IMG/VR virus record: IMGVR_UViG_3300032093_000035
Location: 48,403 to 112,402 of that record
DNA from: a virus
Length of the DNA: 64,000 bases
Direction: 5' to 3' (one strand)
The notes under the pieces are model-generated. The model had not been told where the DNA came from. It worked only from the letters and a program-made list of their open reading frames with translations, and did not search any database. Below are positions 22,435 to 30,062 of this stretch, one piece after another. The position numbers and the translations under genes are program-made. Numbering within the stretch: position 1 is the stretch's first letter; every line of letters starts with the position of its first letter.

Positions 22435-22677
22435 TTAATCCTCATCCTCATATTCGCCAAACTCAAATTCACATTCATCAATTACTTCTTCGAAGCACTG
22501 TGCTAGCCGATCGGCTTCAGCATCACTTAATTCTGCCTCATCCAAAAAACGATCAAACACTCCTATTAATCCTTCGCTTTCAATAAAGGAATCCATTAAT
22601 TCTAATGCCGAGTCTCCAGCTACATCTGTAAAGTTGTAAATTCTCCCGTACAAGTCTTGCAATTCTTCTCTTTTCAT
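22435..22677 (-). CDS. Small acidic early protein
   Basis: An 80-aa acidic helical protein (MKREELQDLYGRIYNFTDVA) ending EYEDED. No family recognised. Confidence 0.65.
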   Translation of the reverse strand: MKREELQDLYGRIYNFTDVAGDSALELMDSFIESEGLIGVFDRFLDEAELSDAEADRLAQCFEEVIDECEFEFGEYEDED

Positions 22678-22702
22678 ATTTCTCTCTTTTTTTTAATTTT
22701 AA

Positions 22703-22736
22703 TAAAGATAAGGAAAAGATCAACGCGAGTCAACCT
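22703..22736 (-). promoter_or_regulatory. Early promoter, TTGACT class
   Basis: Minus-strand TTATCTTTA and TTGACTCGC for the gene at 22677. Confidence 0.7.
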
Positions 22737-22751
22737 TTTCCCAAAGTTTTT

Positions 22752-22880
22752 TTACATATTTTTTAAATGCTTCAAAAACAATTTTTTAACTTCGGCGTCT
22801 GACATTGCGCTAAGCGTGTCAAAACTAATTCCGCATACATAGTGCAACATGTGCTCGTGCTTTTCTCTTGGTGTTTGCAT
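22752..22880 (-). CDS. Small early protein (42 aa)
   Basis: A 42-aa frame, MQTPREKHEHMLHYVCGISF with a Lys-rich end (AEVKKLFLKHLKNM). It has a complete early promoter and AAGAGATATG leader, so it is very probably expressed despite its size. Confidence 0.65.
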   Translation of the reverse strand: MQTPREKHEHMLHYVCGISFDTLSAMSDAEVKKLFLKHLKNM

Positions 22881-22902
22881 ATCTCTTATTTTTTAATTTA
22901 TA

Positions 22903-22936
22903 TAAAGATAAGAATAAAAACCATGCGTGTCAACCT
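22903..22936 (-). promoter_or_regulatory. Early promoter, TTGACA class
   Basis: Minus-strand TTATCTTTA and TTGACACGC for the gene at 22880; rightmost of the uniform early promoters. Confidence 0.7.
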
Positions 22937-22982
22937 TTTTGCAAGAAAAGTTTAAAAAAAGTTTCTGAGGAATATTATAAAG

Positions 22983-23022
22983 AAAAAGGATCCCAGGAAT
23001 AAGAGAGAGAAACCCGGGATCC
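22983..23022 (-). terminator. Terminator of the 23-kb non-coding RNA
   Basis: Minus-strand stem GGATCCC / GGGATCC (7 bp, perfect) followed by TTTTTCTTT. It lies upstream of the last early gene, so it ends a transcript coming from the right that contains no gene. Confidence 0.75.
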
Positions 23023-23348
23023 ATTCTAACACAGAGACTAGCTCTGCCTTACCTAATGCGGCCGATCCGCCGGGAGTGTCTTTCGAGCACTAGGATCCCG
23101 GACCCTGTCAGCCTTTGAGAGATATGTTGTTGGCACGTCTGATTTGTATTGCTACATCACAACCAGATTAAGATGCTACTTGATCACGTGCCTAAGTTGA
23201 TTCTAAATAAAGAGCCGGAGGTGTTAGCTTAGTGCTGTCCCTGAGGAGTGCGAAGCTTGTGGTTACCGGCTCTTAATATTATGTCGTGATCCTTGCGGTC
23301 GCCTCTCTTACGGCATTTGGTTGGATCAACCTTCCTTCTTATTTACTT
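22983..23348 (-). ncRNA. Candidate non-coding RNA of about 360 nt
   Basis: No reading frame of useful length covers this span on either strand. The minus strand has a promoter-like pair upstream (GGTTGG and TTCATATAATATA, 23350-23384) and a strong terminator at the end. In between are GGTTG ATC CAACC near the 5' end, a long-range stem GAGCCGG / CCGGCTC enclosing about 50 nt (23212-23275), and an AGTG..CACT hairpin near 23085. It does not resemble tmRNA, RNase P RNA or 6S RNA that I can identify. Its place between the early block and the repeat array suggests a regulatory or replication role, by inference. Confidence 0.5.
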
Positions 23349-23349
23349 T

Positions 23350-23384
23350 TATATTATATGAAATCTAAATCTAGATTCCAACCT
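23350..23384 (-). promoter_or_regulatory. Promoter of the candidate RNA
   Basis: Minus-strand TTCATATAATATA preceded by GGTTGGAATC. The same -7 variant occurs before the genes at 27601 and 50202. Confidence 0.5.
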
Positions 23385-23789
23385 CGATCTAAATATTATT
23401 CTAAAAATCAATCTAAATATACATGTATATCGGTCTAAAAATAGACTAGGTGGTTACTCTGTATAAGTACAGAACCGAACTAAAACCCGTCTAAAAGCAC
23501 TTTTCTTCTAAAAATAGGACTAAAAATAGAACCGGATTCGATCTAAAAATAACCTAGAATTGGACTAAAAATAGCGGGGAGGAGCTGGATCCTTCTAAAA
23601 ATAAGAGGTATTGGTCTAAAAATAGAACCGGTTCCTTCTAAAAATAAACGCCCCTAATACGCGTGATCGAACATATACACACTATATGCACGGATCCTTC
23701 TAAAAATAAGGTACTCCGTATAGCTAGTGATCTGAACGATCGATCTAAAAATAGCGGGGAGGAGAAGCGGATATCGATCTAAAAATAGC

Positions 23790-23972
23790 CTATTCGTCCT
23801 CAGTCTCTTGCACATCAACTTCCATGTCCCCATGGGACTGTTCTAATTCCAATTCGCCCGAGCTAAGCTGTTCCCAGGCTATATCCTCAGCCGCTTCTTC
23901 CGACTCTGCCTCAATCTCAGTCTCTGCATACGCATATGAAACGCTCGACACTCTAATTATATACTTTGCCAT
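23790..23972 (-). CDS. Small acidic protein inside the repeat array
   Basis: A 60-aa acidic protein (MAKYIIRVSSVSYAYAETEI) with a strand followed by an acidic helix (EAESEEAAEDIAWEQL) and an acidic tail. It has a TTATATTTA box upstream. Its position between repeat copies 13 and 14 makes it a candidate partner of the array, but no DNA-binding motif is visible and the charge is wrong for direct DNA contact. Confidence 0.65.
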   Translation of the reverse strand: MAKYIIRVSSVSYAYAETEIEAESEEAAEDIAWEQLSSGELELEQSHGDMEVDVQETEDE

Positions 23973-24067
23973 ATTCTAATTATATACTCTAAATATAAGA
24001 ATAATAATTCATATATCCTAGCATTTTGTTCTAAAAATAACACGATATTGGTCTAAAAATAAACCGG

Positions 24068-24096
24068 AAAAGGTTGGATATTCGAATAACCTTTTT
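24068..24096. terminator. Perfect hairpin flanked by A and T runs
   Basis: AAAAGGTT / AACCTTTT stem with GGATATTCGAAT between, T run on the plus strand. The rest of 24100-24350 holds repeat copies at 24242 and 24276 and no credible gene. Confidence 0.55.
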
Positions 24097-24350
24097 ACGC
24101 ACTTCTAACGAGGTCTGCGTCGTTACTGGTAACTGTATATGCCTGGTGCCGCGATATAGAGCCTATGCCCCCCGTACTTGTTGTATTGGGAGGGAGATAT
24201 ATATAACCATCTTCCTTTCTGGATACTAGACACCATTTCGTCTAAAAATAAACGGGTGCGTCTGCGTATTTTAATCTAAAAATAACAAGGGGATGCTGAG
24301 GAAGCTGTAGTGCTAGACACTGGGCTCACACTCTGACAGGCTACTACTAA

Positions 24351-24578
24351 TTACTGCATATAGCTTGTGATCACTTCTCCTACCATGTATGCTGCTACTC
24401 CTATCATGCCTATCACGCATATAGCTATATAGCCTAAGAATCCTGCTAACATGTACAGTTCCCAGCTAGTTGGTTCACGTCGCGTGTCTGGATCTATTAA
24501 GGGCATCATTACTCTGCCTACCAGGTACGTGATGCTTAATATTAAAGCTATCGTTGTTATTCCTAGTATTGTCTTCAT
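24351..24578 (-). CDS. Small two-pass membrane protein
   Basis: A 75-aa protein from MKTILGITTIALILSITYLV, with a second membrane segment (LAGFLGYIAICVIGMIGVAA). Several in-frame ATGs lie upstream within five codons; 24578 gives the cleanest membrane-protein start. Function unknown. Confidence 0.6.
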   Translation of the reverse strand: MKTILGITTIALILSITYLVGRVMMPLIDPDTRREPTSWELYMLAGFLGYIAICVIGMIGVAAYMVGEVITSYMQ

Positions 24579-24661
24579 TATTATCATTTGCATTATTTTT
24601 CGTTAGAAGCTTATCCGTAACCGTACTGCTTTACTAATTAGTTTGACAACCGGTTATCATT

Positions 24662-25750
24662 TTATTCATAGTTCCTGATTGCCGTTACCTTCGGGAAGCG
24701 TGGCTTTCCATCCGGTGTGATTTGAAAATACTTAACCGTTGCTTGCTGACCAACCAACGTGTCTCGCTCTGCCCACAATTCTTTGAGATACTCCCAACCG
24801 CCATTAACCGATGCTGTGAAGCGATCTCCGATGGCTGTTTCAAATACTAAGGCACCTACCATTCCTGACAGGTTGCCGTTGCCTTCTTCATATCCGACAA
24901 TAGTATACTCTTCGTCTGTGAATGATTTGTGTTTCATCAGTGACTTGGATCTTTTGTTTTCATAAGGTGCATCTAACCGTACCATTTGTCCTTCATATCC
25001 TGCAGACATATACTCATTGTATAATTCCATTAACTCAGTTTCAGATTCAACAAAGTCTGTAAACACAACCACACAACACGCCGGCAATGACATTTTATTC
25101 AATGCTCCGTTCCTAACGGAAAATGGTGTATGGTGTGATGGTAGATCATATACATGATATTGGATAACCGCGGCGCTGTCAATAAGATCCTGAGCCGTTG
25201 GTTTTGTCTTTTTAACTAGGGACACAATGGCATTAAAATCATTTGCATACTTATCCGCATACAACTCTCCGTCTAGGATCAACTCCGGATCGGCTTCAAA
25301 CAATGGCTTTAGGCCTTCGAAGATGTGTGGTGCTGAAATGATAGGTTTACCTGCTCTGGTCCACATACCATCGGCACGAACAATGCAACGAATGCCATCC
25401 AGCTTAGGTTGTGAATACACAGGGTATTGTACTTTGTCTGCGAAGTCTTCCCATTTGTGGGCAAGCATTGGCTTGAACATTGTGCCGCTATCTACTGCTG
25501 CAGCATCGGCAAAGTAGCCACGCTCGGTGCGCTTCTTCCATTCTGCTTTGGCTTCTGTTAAGGCTTGTTCCTCCGGTGAGGACTCATTCACTTTGCCAAT
25601 GTTCTTGGCTTGGCAGAAGGTCCATTCGGTTGTGGTGATTGCTCCGTCAACATATCCGGAGTGAGTGCGGTAAGCATCGCCCATTACTTCGATGGTGTGC
25701 TCGAGTAATTTACCTGTGGTTGCTCTTTTGTACAAGGTCTGTAATTTCAT
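24662..25750 (-). CDS. ATP-dependent DNA ligase
   Basis: The 362-aa product has the nucleotidyltransferase active site KLDGIRC with the adenylated lysine at about residue 116, motif III-type LILDGELYADKYANDFNAIV, motif IV EGQMVRLDAPYENKRSKSLM and motif V MKHKSF, followed by an OB-fold end (TVKYFQITPDGKPRFPKVTA). The N-terminal 75 residues resemble a WGR-like module (LYKRATTGKLLEHTIEV). It seals nicks in phage DNA. It has a promoter with TTATATTTA and the AATAAGAGACATG leader, so it belongs to the early or middle class. Confidence 0.92.
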   Translation of the reverse strand: MKLQTLYKRATTGKLLEHTIEVMGDAYRTHSGYVDGAITTTEWTFCQAKNIGKVNESSPEEQALTEAKAEWKKRTERGYFADAAAVDSGTMFKPMLAHKWEDFADKVQYPVYSQPKLDGIRCIVRADGMWTRAGKPIISAPHIFEGLKPLFEADPELILDGELYADKYANDFNAIVSLVKKTKPTAQDLIDSAAVIQYHVYDLPSHHTPFSVRNGALNKMSLPACCVVVFTDFVESETELMELYNEYMSAGYEGQMVRLDAPYENKRSKSLMKHKSFTDEEYTIVGYEEGNGNLSGMVGALVFETAIGDRFTASVNGGWEYLKELWAERDTLVGQQATVKYFQITPDGKPRFPKVTAIRNYE

Positions 25751-25813
25751 GTCTCTTATTTTTATACTTTAAATATAAGAATTATTTTTCATATATCCTA
25801 GTATTATTCTAAT

Positions 25814-26467
25814 TTAAATCCACATAGCATGTTCTGTATATAACCGTAGTTGATGTTGATTAATGTATGGAGCTAATACGTGTTGCGATGTCGGCGTAAG
25901 CCTAAAAGTCCATGTTCTCCATACACGTTCATAATGAAAATGAATATCAACAGGAATGTGGGTTCGTTGTGGTTTATATTCTAATTCAACCGGATAGTAT
26001 GTATCAGGTGTTGCATTACTAGGAAACAAAGTAAACCATCGATACGTGCACGGAACTCCTGCAGTAATACCCATCAAACCTTTTGATATCTTCAAGCAAA
26101 TTAATCGTTTCTGATCGAACGATTCCATTGGTATATCAATATTCCTATCCGCAATATTTAATCGACCATGTTTTTCAAACTGCGTAACATCTAATACCAT
26201 TGAATCTCGCGCCGGCTTGGATACACTTAAAAAATGTGAAATGATTCGATGGTTTGGTAATATGTCATCGAATAAAATCTGTTGCACCTTAGGGTACGTC
26301 GACGTTTGCATCGATTGTTCAACCTTTGAATACAGATCCGGATAGAATGCAGAAATAAACCGTTCAGCACCCTCGAACACAACTGGTTCTAACATCTCAA
26401 TTTCTTTATGCTTTGCATCAAATGTCGCCGGATCATATACCGGTACTCTGAATTTCATTGAACTCAT
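25814..26467 (-). CDS. Hypothetical protein
   Basis: A 217-aa mixed protein with no recognised domain. It has a Phe/Tyr-rich centre (CTYRWFTLFPSNATPDTYYP) and a beta-rich C-terminal part. Its start immediately follows the stop of the 64-aa gene upstream, so both are in one unit. Confidence 0.6.
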   Translation of the reverse strand: MSSMKFRVPVYDPATFDAKHKEIEMLEPVVFEGAERFISAFYPDLYSKVEQSMQTSTYPKVQQILFDDILPNHRIISHFLSVSKPARDSMVLDVTQFEKHGRLNIADRNIDIPMESFDQKRLICLKISKGLMGITAGVPCTYRWFTLFPSNATPDTYYPVELEYKPQRTHIPVDIHFHYERVWRTWTFRLTPTSQHVLAPYINQHQLRLYTEHAMWI

Positions 26468-26662
26468 CTATTTGCTATTAAACCATTTTTTATAAACCTT
26501 GTTGTCTTTAATTGCAGGTGGTCGGTGACGGAGGTTAGGATCCGCCTTCATTATGCGATTGTATGCATCTTGCATATTCAGCGCCGCTTTGTTCTGATAT
26601 GGCACATGTTCTTGCCGCTCATTATCAAAATTCTTATTTGGCTGAATTGCACTCATACTCAA
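26468..26662 (-). CDS. Small hypothetical protein
   Basis: A 64-aa polar protein (MSMSAIQPNKNFDNERQEHV) with a basic end (VYKKWFNSK). Its start lies inside the 3' end of the gene upstream (29-base overlap). Function unknown. Confidence 0.55.
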   Translation of the reverse strand: MSMSAIQPNKNFDNERQEHVPYQNKAALNMQDAYNRIMKADPNLRHRPPAIKDNKVYKKWFNSK

Positions 26663-27113
26663 CTCCTAATGCATCGATCAATGCTTTAATTGCTTCAAAT
26701 TCAGTGAAGTGCAGTGATATCATTTTGCTATCTGAAATTGCAATATCCCATCCTTCGCCGTTAGTCCATTCAGTAACCTCGACATAGTCATGTTTCTTGT
26801 GCCATGCATCATGCAGATTCACAAAGGCTGATGCTCGTTTACTTAGTTCAATTTTCTTGCTATCGATCCATTCTTCGGCAGCTTCTAATCCTTCTTCTAC
26901 CTTACGTTGTTTCTCAATATGCGCTCGGATATCACCAATAGTATGAATACCTTGTGCTGAGTTATCAGTTGGATACACTTCAGTAGCATCGGGTAATAGT
27001 TCTGCTATCAAATCCGTAAACCACATTTCGGCTCCCAATACACCGCCTCCTACTCTGCGCGCGATGTCGCGGGACTCGCCATCTTTTAGTAATACTGCAA
27101 ATGTTGTGCTCAT
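26634..27113 (-). CDS. Hypothetical protein
   Basis: A 159-aa protein starting MSTTFAVLLKDGESRDIARR with a central acidic helix (KVEEGLEAAEEWIDSKKIEL). The upstream in-frame ATG at 27143 lies in the gene before it and is less likely. No family recognised. Confidence 0.65.
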   Translation of the reverse strand: MSTTFAVLLKDGESRDIARRVGGGVLGAEMWFTDLIAELLPDATEVYPTDNSAQGIHTIGDIRAHIEKQRKVEEGLEAAEEWIDSKKIELSKRASAFVNLHDAWHKKHDYVEVTEWTNGEGWDIAISDSKMISLHFTEFEAIKALIDALGVEYECNSAK

Positions 27114-27117
27114 AGTC

Positions 27118-27354
27118 TTATTTTTTATCTTCAAATATATCATCGACGCCTAACAGGTTGTTGTAGGTTTCTCTCCAATTGGTAATTACTGGTTGCAACA
27201 CAAAAAAAGAAACGGCACCTGCAGGAGCCCAAACCCACCACAAATGCAATGGAGCTACTACTACGATGATAGTTGCTAATAGTCCGGTTGCTAATGTCAT
27301 CACCGTAAACAAAGTTACTAGGAATCTTTTAAACATTGTCTTCATTGTTTTCAT
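27118..27354 (-). CDS. Two-pass membrane protein
   Basis: About 78 aa, with membrane segments FLVTLFTVMTLATGLLATII and LWWVWAPAGAVSFFVLQPVI. Several ATGs are clustered (27354, 27345, 27336); all overlap the end of the gene upstream. Function unknown. Confidence 0.6.
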   Translation of the reverse strand: MKTMKTMFKRFLVTLFTVMTLATGLLATIIVVVAPLHLWWVWAPAGAVSFFVLQPVITNWRETYNNLLGVDDIFEDKK

Positions 27355-27601
27355 TTTCTTGTTGTTTTTGTTGTTCATATTCATAACGACTAACGATCAA
27401 TTCTCTTTGCATTCTGCCTCGATTGCTTTCTCTGGCTTGCACCTGCTGATAGGCTTCTTCTAATTCTTCAGTGGTCATGTATGCAATCTCTCTTTGAGTT
27501 GGTGTCATGAAATCACGTGGATCAATAGACTGCTGTAATTGTTTTAACAATGCATCAAACTGCTCTTGTTCTGACATTTCTGTGTTTTGTTCTTCAGACA
27601 T
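27329..27601 (-). CDS. Small helical Gln/Glu-rich protein
   Basis: A 90-aa protein (MSEEQNTEMSEQEQFDALLK) with FMTPTQREIAYMTTEELEEA and a coiled-coil-like end. No family recognised. Promoter variant with TTCATATAATA upstream. Confidence 0.6.
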   Translation of the reverse strand: MSEEQNTEMSEQEQFDALLKQLQQSIDPRDFMTPTQREIAYMTTEELEEAYQQVQARESNRGRMQRELIVSRYEYEQQKQQENENNEDNV

Positions 27602-27631
27602 ATTTTTATTTTATTATATGAAATTATTAGT

Positions 27632-28153
27632 TTATTTCCAATTGATTCGGTGTGCATATACACGATTAGCATATCCGTTAACACACGGTCTTCCTGTGTT
27701 ATAACAGCCAAACACTGTCTTCCAATCTCCGTATTTGTTATACAACTTGCGAAGCACTTTCATTGATGTCATAACATTGTATTCAATATCATTGCGTAAT
27801 CTTTCACGCGAAACATTGTCATGATTATTGCTACGAGCAGTTGGTAACATGATTTGCATAGGTCCTAAGGCTCCTGCTGATGATCCTTGTGCGTGATTAT
27901 AGTTCCAATGAAAAGGACCATTGTAGCCTGTTTCTGCTGCAGCAATGCCATATGCATAACGCTTTGGAATGTTAAACGAATCTGCATATCGTTCAATATG
28001 AAAATACATTTGCATACACGGAGGATCCTGTGTGGTAACTGCTTTATATTCTCGAATTGTTTCTGTTTGAATTGGTACCGACTCGGTGTTATCAAATGAA
28101 ACGATAGCAGCCGCACCTCCGGCTACTATCATTAGAATCTTAAATCTAATCAT
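27632..28153 (-). CDS. Lytic transglycosylase-like protein
   Basis: A 173-aa protein with an N-terminal membrane anchor or signal (MIRFKILMIVAGGAAAIVSF) and an SLT-type core: YAYGIAAAETGYNGP (helix with catalytic Glu near residue 85), AGALGPMQIMLPTAR (the G.MQ motif near 115) and a downstream YGDWKTVFGCYNTG repeat motif. It would cleave peptidoglycan glycan strands. The start at 28153 was preferred to one four codons upstream. It overlaps the next upstream membrane gene by 8 bases. Confidence 0.8.
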   Translation of the reverse strand: MIRFKILMIVAGGAAAIVSFDNTESVPIQTETIREYKAVTTQDPPCMQMYFHIERYADSFNIPKRYAYGIAAAETGYNGPFHWNYNHAQGSSAGALGPMQIMLPTARSNNHDNVSRERLRNDIEYNVMTSMKVLRKLYNKYGDWKTVFGCYNTGRPCVNGYANRVYAHRINWK

Positions 28154-28469
28154 TTGACTTAGCATTTTGATAAATACGATTCGTATACATACGGAAGATG
28201 GTCATACCAATCTCATCCGAGTATACAACATACTTACCAGTTTTTCTTTCAATCAGCATAAGCTCATTTGCTTCATTAACTGCAATTGAAATTTCATCCG
28301 GTGCAAATGCTTTTGCATATGGATTCGATACAAGTTCTTTCTTTGGAGGAAAGTTTTGCGTGTATCGCCCAATGGAAAATCCTAGAGCCAATGCGCCAAC
28401 AATTGTTGCATAACTTAATACTCGTTTCGCAACTGTTACGAACTGTTCTTTACTTACTGGCATTTTCAT
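28146..28469 (-). CDS. Single-pass membrane protein
   Basis: A 107-aa protein from MKMPVSKEQFVTVAKRVLSY with one membrane segment (YATIVGALALGFSIG) and a soluble C-terminal domain (ISIAVNEANELMLIERKTGK). It is coupled to the transglycosylase gene and might anchor or control it; that is inference. Confidence 0.6.
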   Translation of the reverse strand: MKMPVSKEQFVTVAKRVLSYATIVGALALGFSIGRYTQNFPPKKELVSNPYAKAFAPDEISIAVNEANELMLIERKTGKYVVYSDEIGMTIFRMYTNRIYQNAKSND

Positions 28470-28486
28470 ATATATTTGTTTTTGGA

Positions 28487-28765
28487 TTACTTGTTTGTGT
28501 TGCAACTAGCTGCAAACTGTTCAATTGTCTTAACTCCACAGGCACATGTGCGAGTGATGCTATCAAATTGACAATGCGGGCGTGCTTTGAGTTTGTTCTG
28601 AATCCATACATGTTGCTCAGATTCAATTGGAGAAACTCGGCTGTCTGGATACGTTGTACGAGCTATTCTCAACCTTCTAGGTTCTTCTCGTTTGGGTTTA
28701 CATAACATTCCTAAGTGTCGAAGCATCAATAGGAAACTTGTGGTAAGATTTCTTTTTCGTGTCAT
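28487..28765 (-). CDS. Small basic Cys/His-containing protein
   Basis: A 92-aa basic protein (MTRKRNLTTSFLLMLRHLGM) with Cys and His in the second half (RPHCQFDSITRTCACGVKTI), possibly a metal site. The promoter at 28793-28816 is of the GGTTGG class. Confidence 0.55.
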   Translation of the reverse strand: MTRKRNLTTSFLLMLRHLGMLCKPKREEPRRLRIARTTYPDSRVSPIESEQHVWIQNKLKARPHCQFDSITRTCACGVKTIEQFAASCNTNK

Positions 28766-28792
28766 AACTCTTTCTCTTTTTTATAATATAAG

Positions 28793-28816
28793 AAATATTT
28801 AGCAATTATCCAACCG
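28793..28816 (-). promoter_or_regulatory. Middle-type promoter, GGTTGG class
   Basis: Minus-strand GGTTGGATAATTGC followed by TTATATTAT and an AAAAGAGAAAG leader. The same pair occurs at 44675-44708 and 45978-46010. Confidence 0.55.
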
Positions 28817-28831
28817 ATATCGGTAGAGTTT

Positions 28832-28993
28832 TTAATCTAAATAGATGTCATGAAACACAATGCAATATGCATTTAGTGTAGCTGCTTGATCAAACAACAT
28901 GGTTCTCTTAAACGGATCTGTAGCTACTTTATATTGTGCTACAATAATATTAGCGTACGCTTGTGCTAACTTTCTAATAACTCTCTTTTTCAT
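28832..28993 (-). CDS. Small hypothetical protein (53 aa)
   Basis: A 53-aa helical frame, MKKRVIRKLAQAYANIIVAQ then YKVATDPFKRTMLFDQAATL. It has TTCTTATATTATAG upstream and a GGTTGGG -33 element. Function unknown. Confidence 0.6.
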   Translation of the reverse strand: MKKRVIRKLAQAYANIIVAQYKVATDPFKRTMLFDQAATLNAYCIVFHDIYLD

Positions 28994-29053
28994 AATTCTT
29001 TTTCTATAATATAAGAAATAAAAAGAAAAGACCCAACCTGCCCAGGCGATTAA

Positions 29054-29392
29054 TTAATCTTTAAGTAAATCTTTCTTTGTGTTCTTTTTCACTTCAAAAT
29101 ACGTATCAATTAGTTTGTCAATACGTTTGTCAGTGTATGCTTTGCTTTCGCGATGCATTTCATCCATCACACGATGCATACTTTCATCATTGCGATTAAT
29201 TTGGTTTCTCAGAGTTTGTTCCACCATGTTGATGTCTCTGAAGATTTCGCGTTCGGTATCTTCCTGGCGCTTTTTTAATGGTAGCAATTCTTTTGCTAAC
29301 GCTGTTACCTTAAGCACACCTATAACGATTGCAACTACAATTGCAAACACAATCATCGTAAGTATACCTATAGCAAATGATCCTATACTCAT
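29054..29392 (-). CDS. Membrane-anchored coiled-coil protein
   Basis: A 112-aa protein: one membrane segment (SIGSFAIGILTMIVFAIVVA) then a long coiled coil (LPLKKRQEDTEREIFRDINM) with a Lys-rich end. AAGGAG lies 8 nt before the start at 29392, an unusually good Shine-Dalgarno site here. It resembles spanin-like or tethering proteins in layout only. Confidence 0.6.
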   Translation of the reverse strand: MSIGSFAIGILTMIVFAIVVAIVIGVLKVTALAKELLPLKKRQEDTEREIFRDINMVEQTLRNQINRNDESMHRVMDEMHRESKAYTDKRIDKLIDTYFEVKKNTKKDLLKD

Positions 29393-29434
29393 AATAGTTC
29401 TCCTTGGTTGATGCCCGGGCAGGTGGATCATTAA

Positions 29435-29836
29435 TTATTTTGTAATTTTAAATAATTCGTAGTTGCTGTTCTTAGTTTCAAATTTGATATAATCTTCACG
29501 TTGCTCAACAATTCGAGTTACGCCTGTTGTCTGCCAAGTAAAGAACTGATTGAACGGAGACATTAGCAACGATCTACCTTCTGCAGGTTCGTCGTGTCTT
29601 GCTTTGTAGTAACCGGTTTCATTCCATTCGAGCCATGTAATCCTTGCACTGGTACACGTTAAACCATCACGTTCTCGTACTAGCTTCCAATTCTTTTCGC
29701 CATCGACTACTCCTTGATCTACGGCAGCTTTAATCAAGTCATCTTCAACCACAACCGGTATCTTTATTTGATTTAATTTACTCTTCGGCTGTGGCATATC
29801 GCCATCCGACAGTTGTGGGTCGTTCCAATCTTTCAT
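29435..29836 (-). CDS. Hypothetical protein
   Basis: A 133-aa protein with a polar start (MKDWNDPQLSDGDMPQPKSK) and a beta-rich, Trp-containing body (RITWLEWNETGYYKARHDEP). Its ATG lies 2 bp after the stop of the gene upstream. No family recognised. Confidence 0.6.
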   Translation of the reverse strand: MKDWNDPQLSDGDMPQPKSKLNQIKIPVVVEDDLIKAAVDQGVVDGEKNWKLVRERDGLTCTSARITWLEWNETGYYKARHDEPAEGRSLLMSPFNQFFTWQTTGVTRIVEQREDYIKFETKNSNYELFKITK

Positions 29837-29837
29837 A

Positions 29838-30062
29838 TTAATCTAATTTTAATCCAGCTTCTGATTTTAATTCATGCAATGTTTCTCGGATCTTTTCCAC
29901 TGCTTCATAAGCCTCACCGGTTAGTTTATCATTGTATTTTAACTCGCTTCGTAAGTGTTGGTCCAAGTCCCACACTATCATTTTCCATTTCCATCCATTG
30001 ATGGCTGACTCCATTTCTTCACGATCTTCGTCGAAGTCAAATTCTAAAGTTACCTTTGCCAT
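29838..30062 (-). CDS. Conserved phage protein of unknown function
   Basis: A 74-aa protein, MAKVTLEFDFDEDREEMESA, with WDLDQHLRSELKY in the middle and AYEAVEKIRETLHEL after it. This strand-helix pattern with the WDLDQ.LR motif is familiar from many phage genomes, always without a function. It overlaps the metallophosphoesterase gene upstream by 13 bases. Confidence 0.7.
   Translation of the reverse strand: MAKVTLEFDFDEDREEMESAINGWKWKMIVWDLDQHLRSELKYNDKLTGEAYEAVEKIRETLHELKSEAGLKLD

Larger units (their letters stand above)
23401..24284. repeat. Array of CTAAAAATA repeats (15 exact copies)
   Basis: Exact CTAAAAATA begins at 23435, 23508, 23520, 23543, 23565, 23595, 23616, 23638, 23700, 23745, 23779, 24031, 24053, 24242 and 24276; a CTAAAAATC copy is at 23401. 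All have the same orientation and most are preceded by T or A and followed by A or G. The commonest spacing is 21-23 bp. Some longer units recur (CTAAAAATAGCGGGGAGGAG twice, GGATCCTTCTAAAAATAAG twice). Only the 60-aa gene at 23790-23972 lies inside. This looks like an iteron-type origin or a protein-binding array. Confidence 0.8.

Noticed and set aside
23110-23165. Plus-strand 15-codon frame after TTGAGAGATATG
   Set aside because: Very short; the GAGAGATATG resemblance is the complement of the AUAUCUCUC string seen in leftward RNAs.
23401-24284. CRISPR-like impression of the repeat array
   Set aside because: The repeats are only 9-10 bp, spacing runs from 3 to over 180 bp, and there are no cas genes; this is an iteron-type or binding-site array instead.
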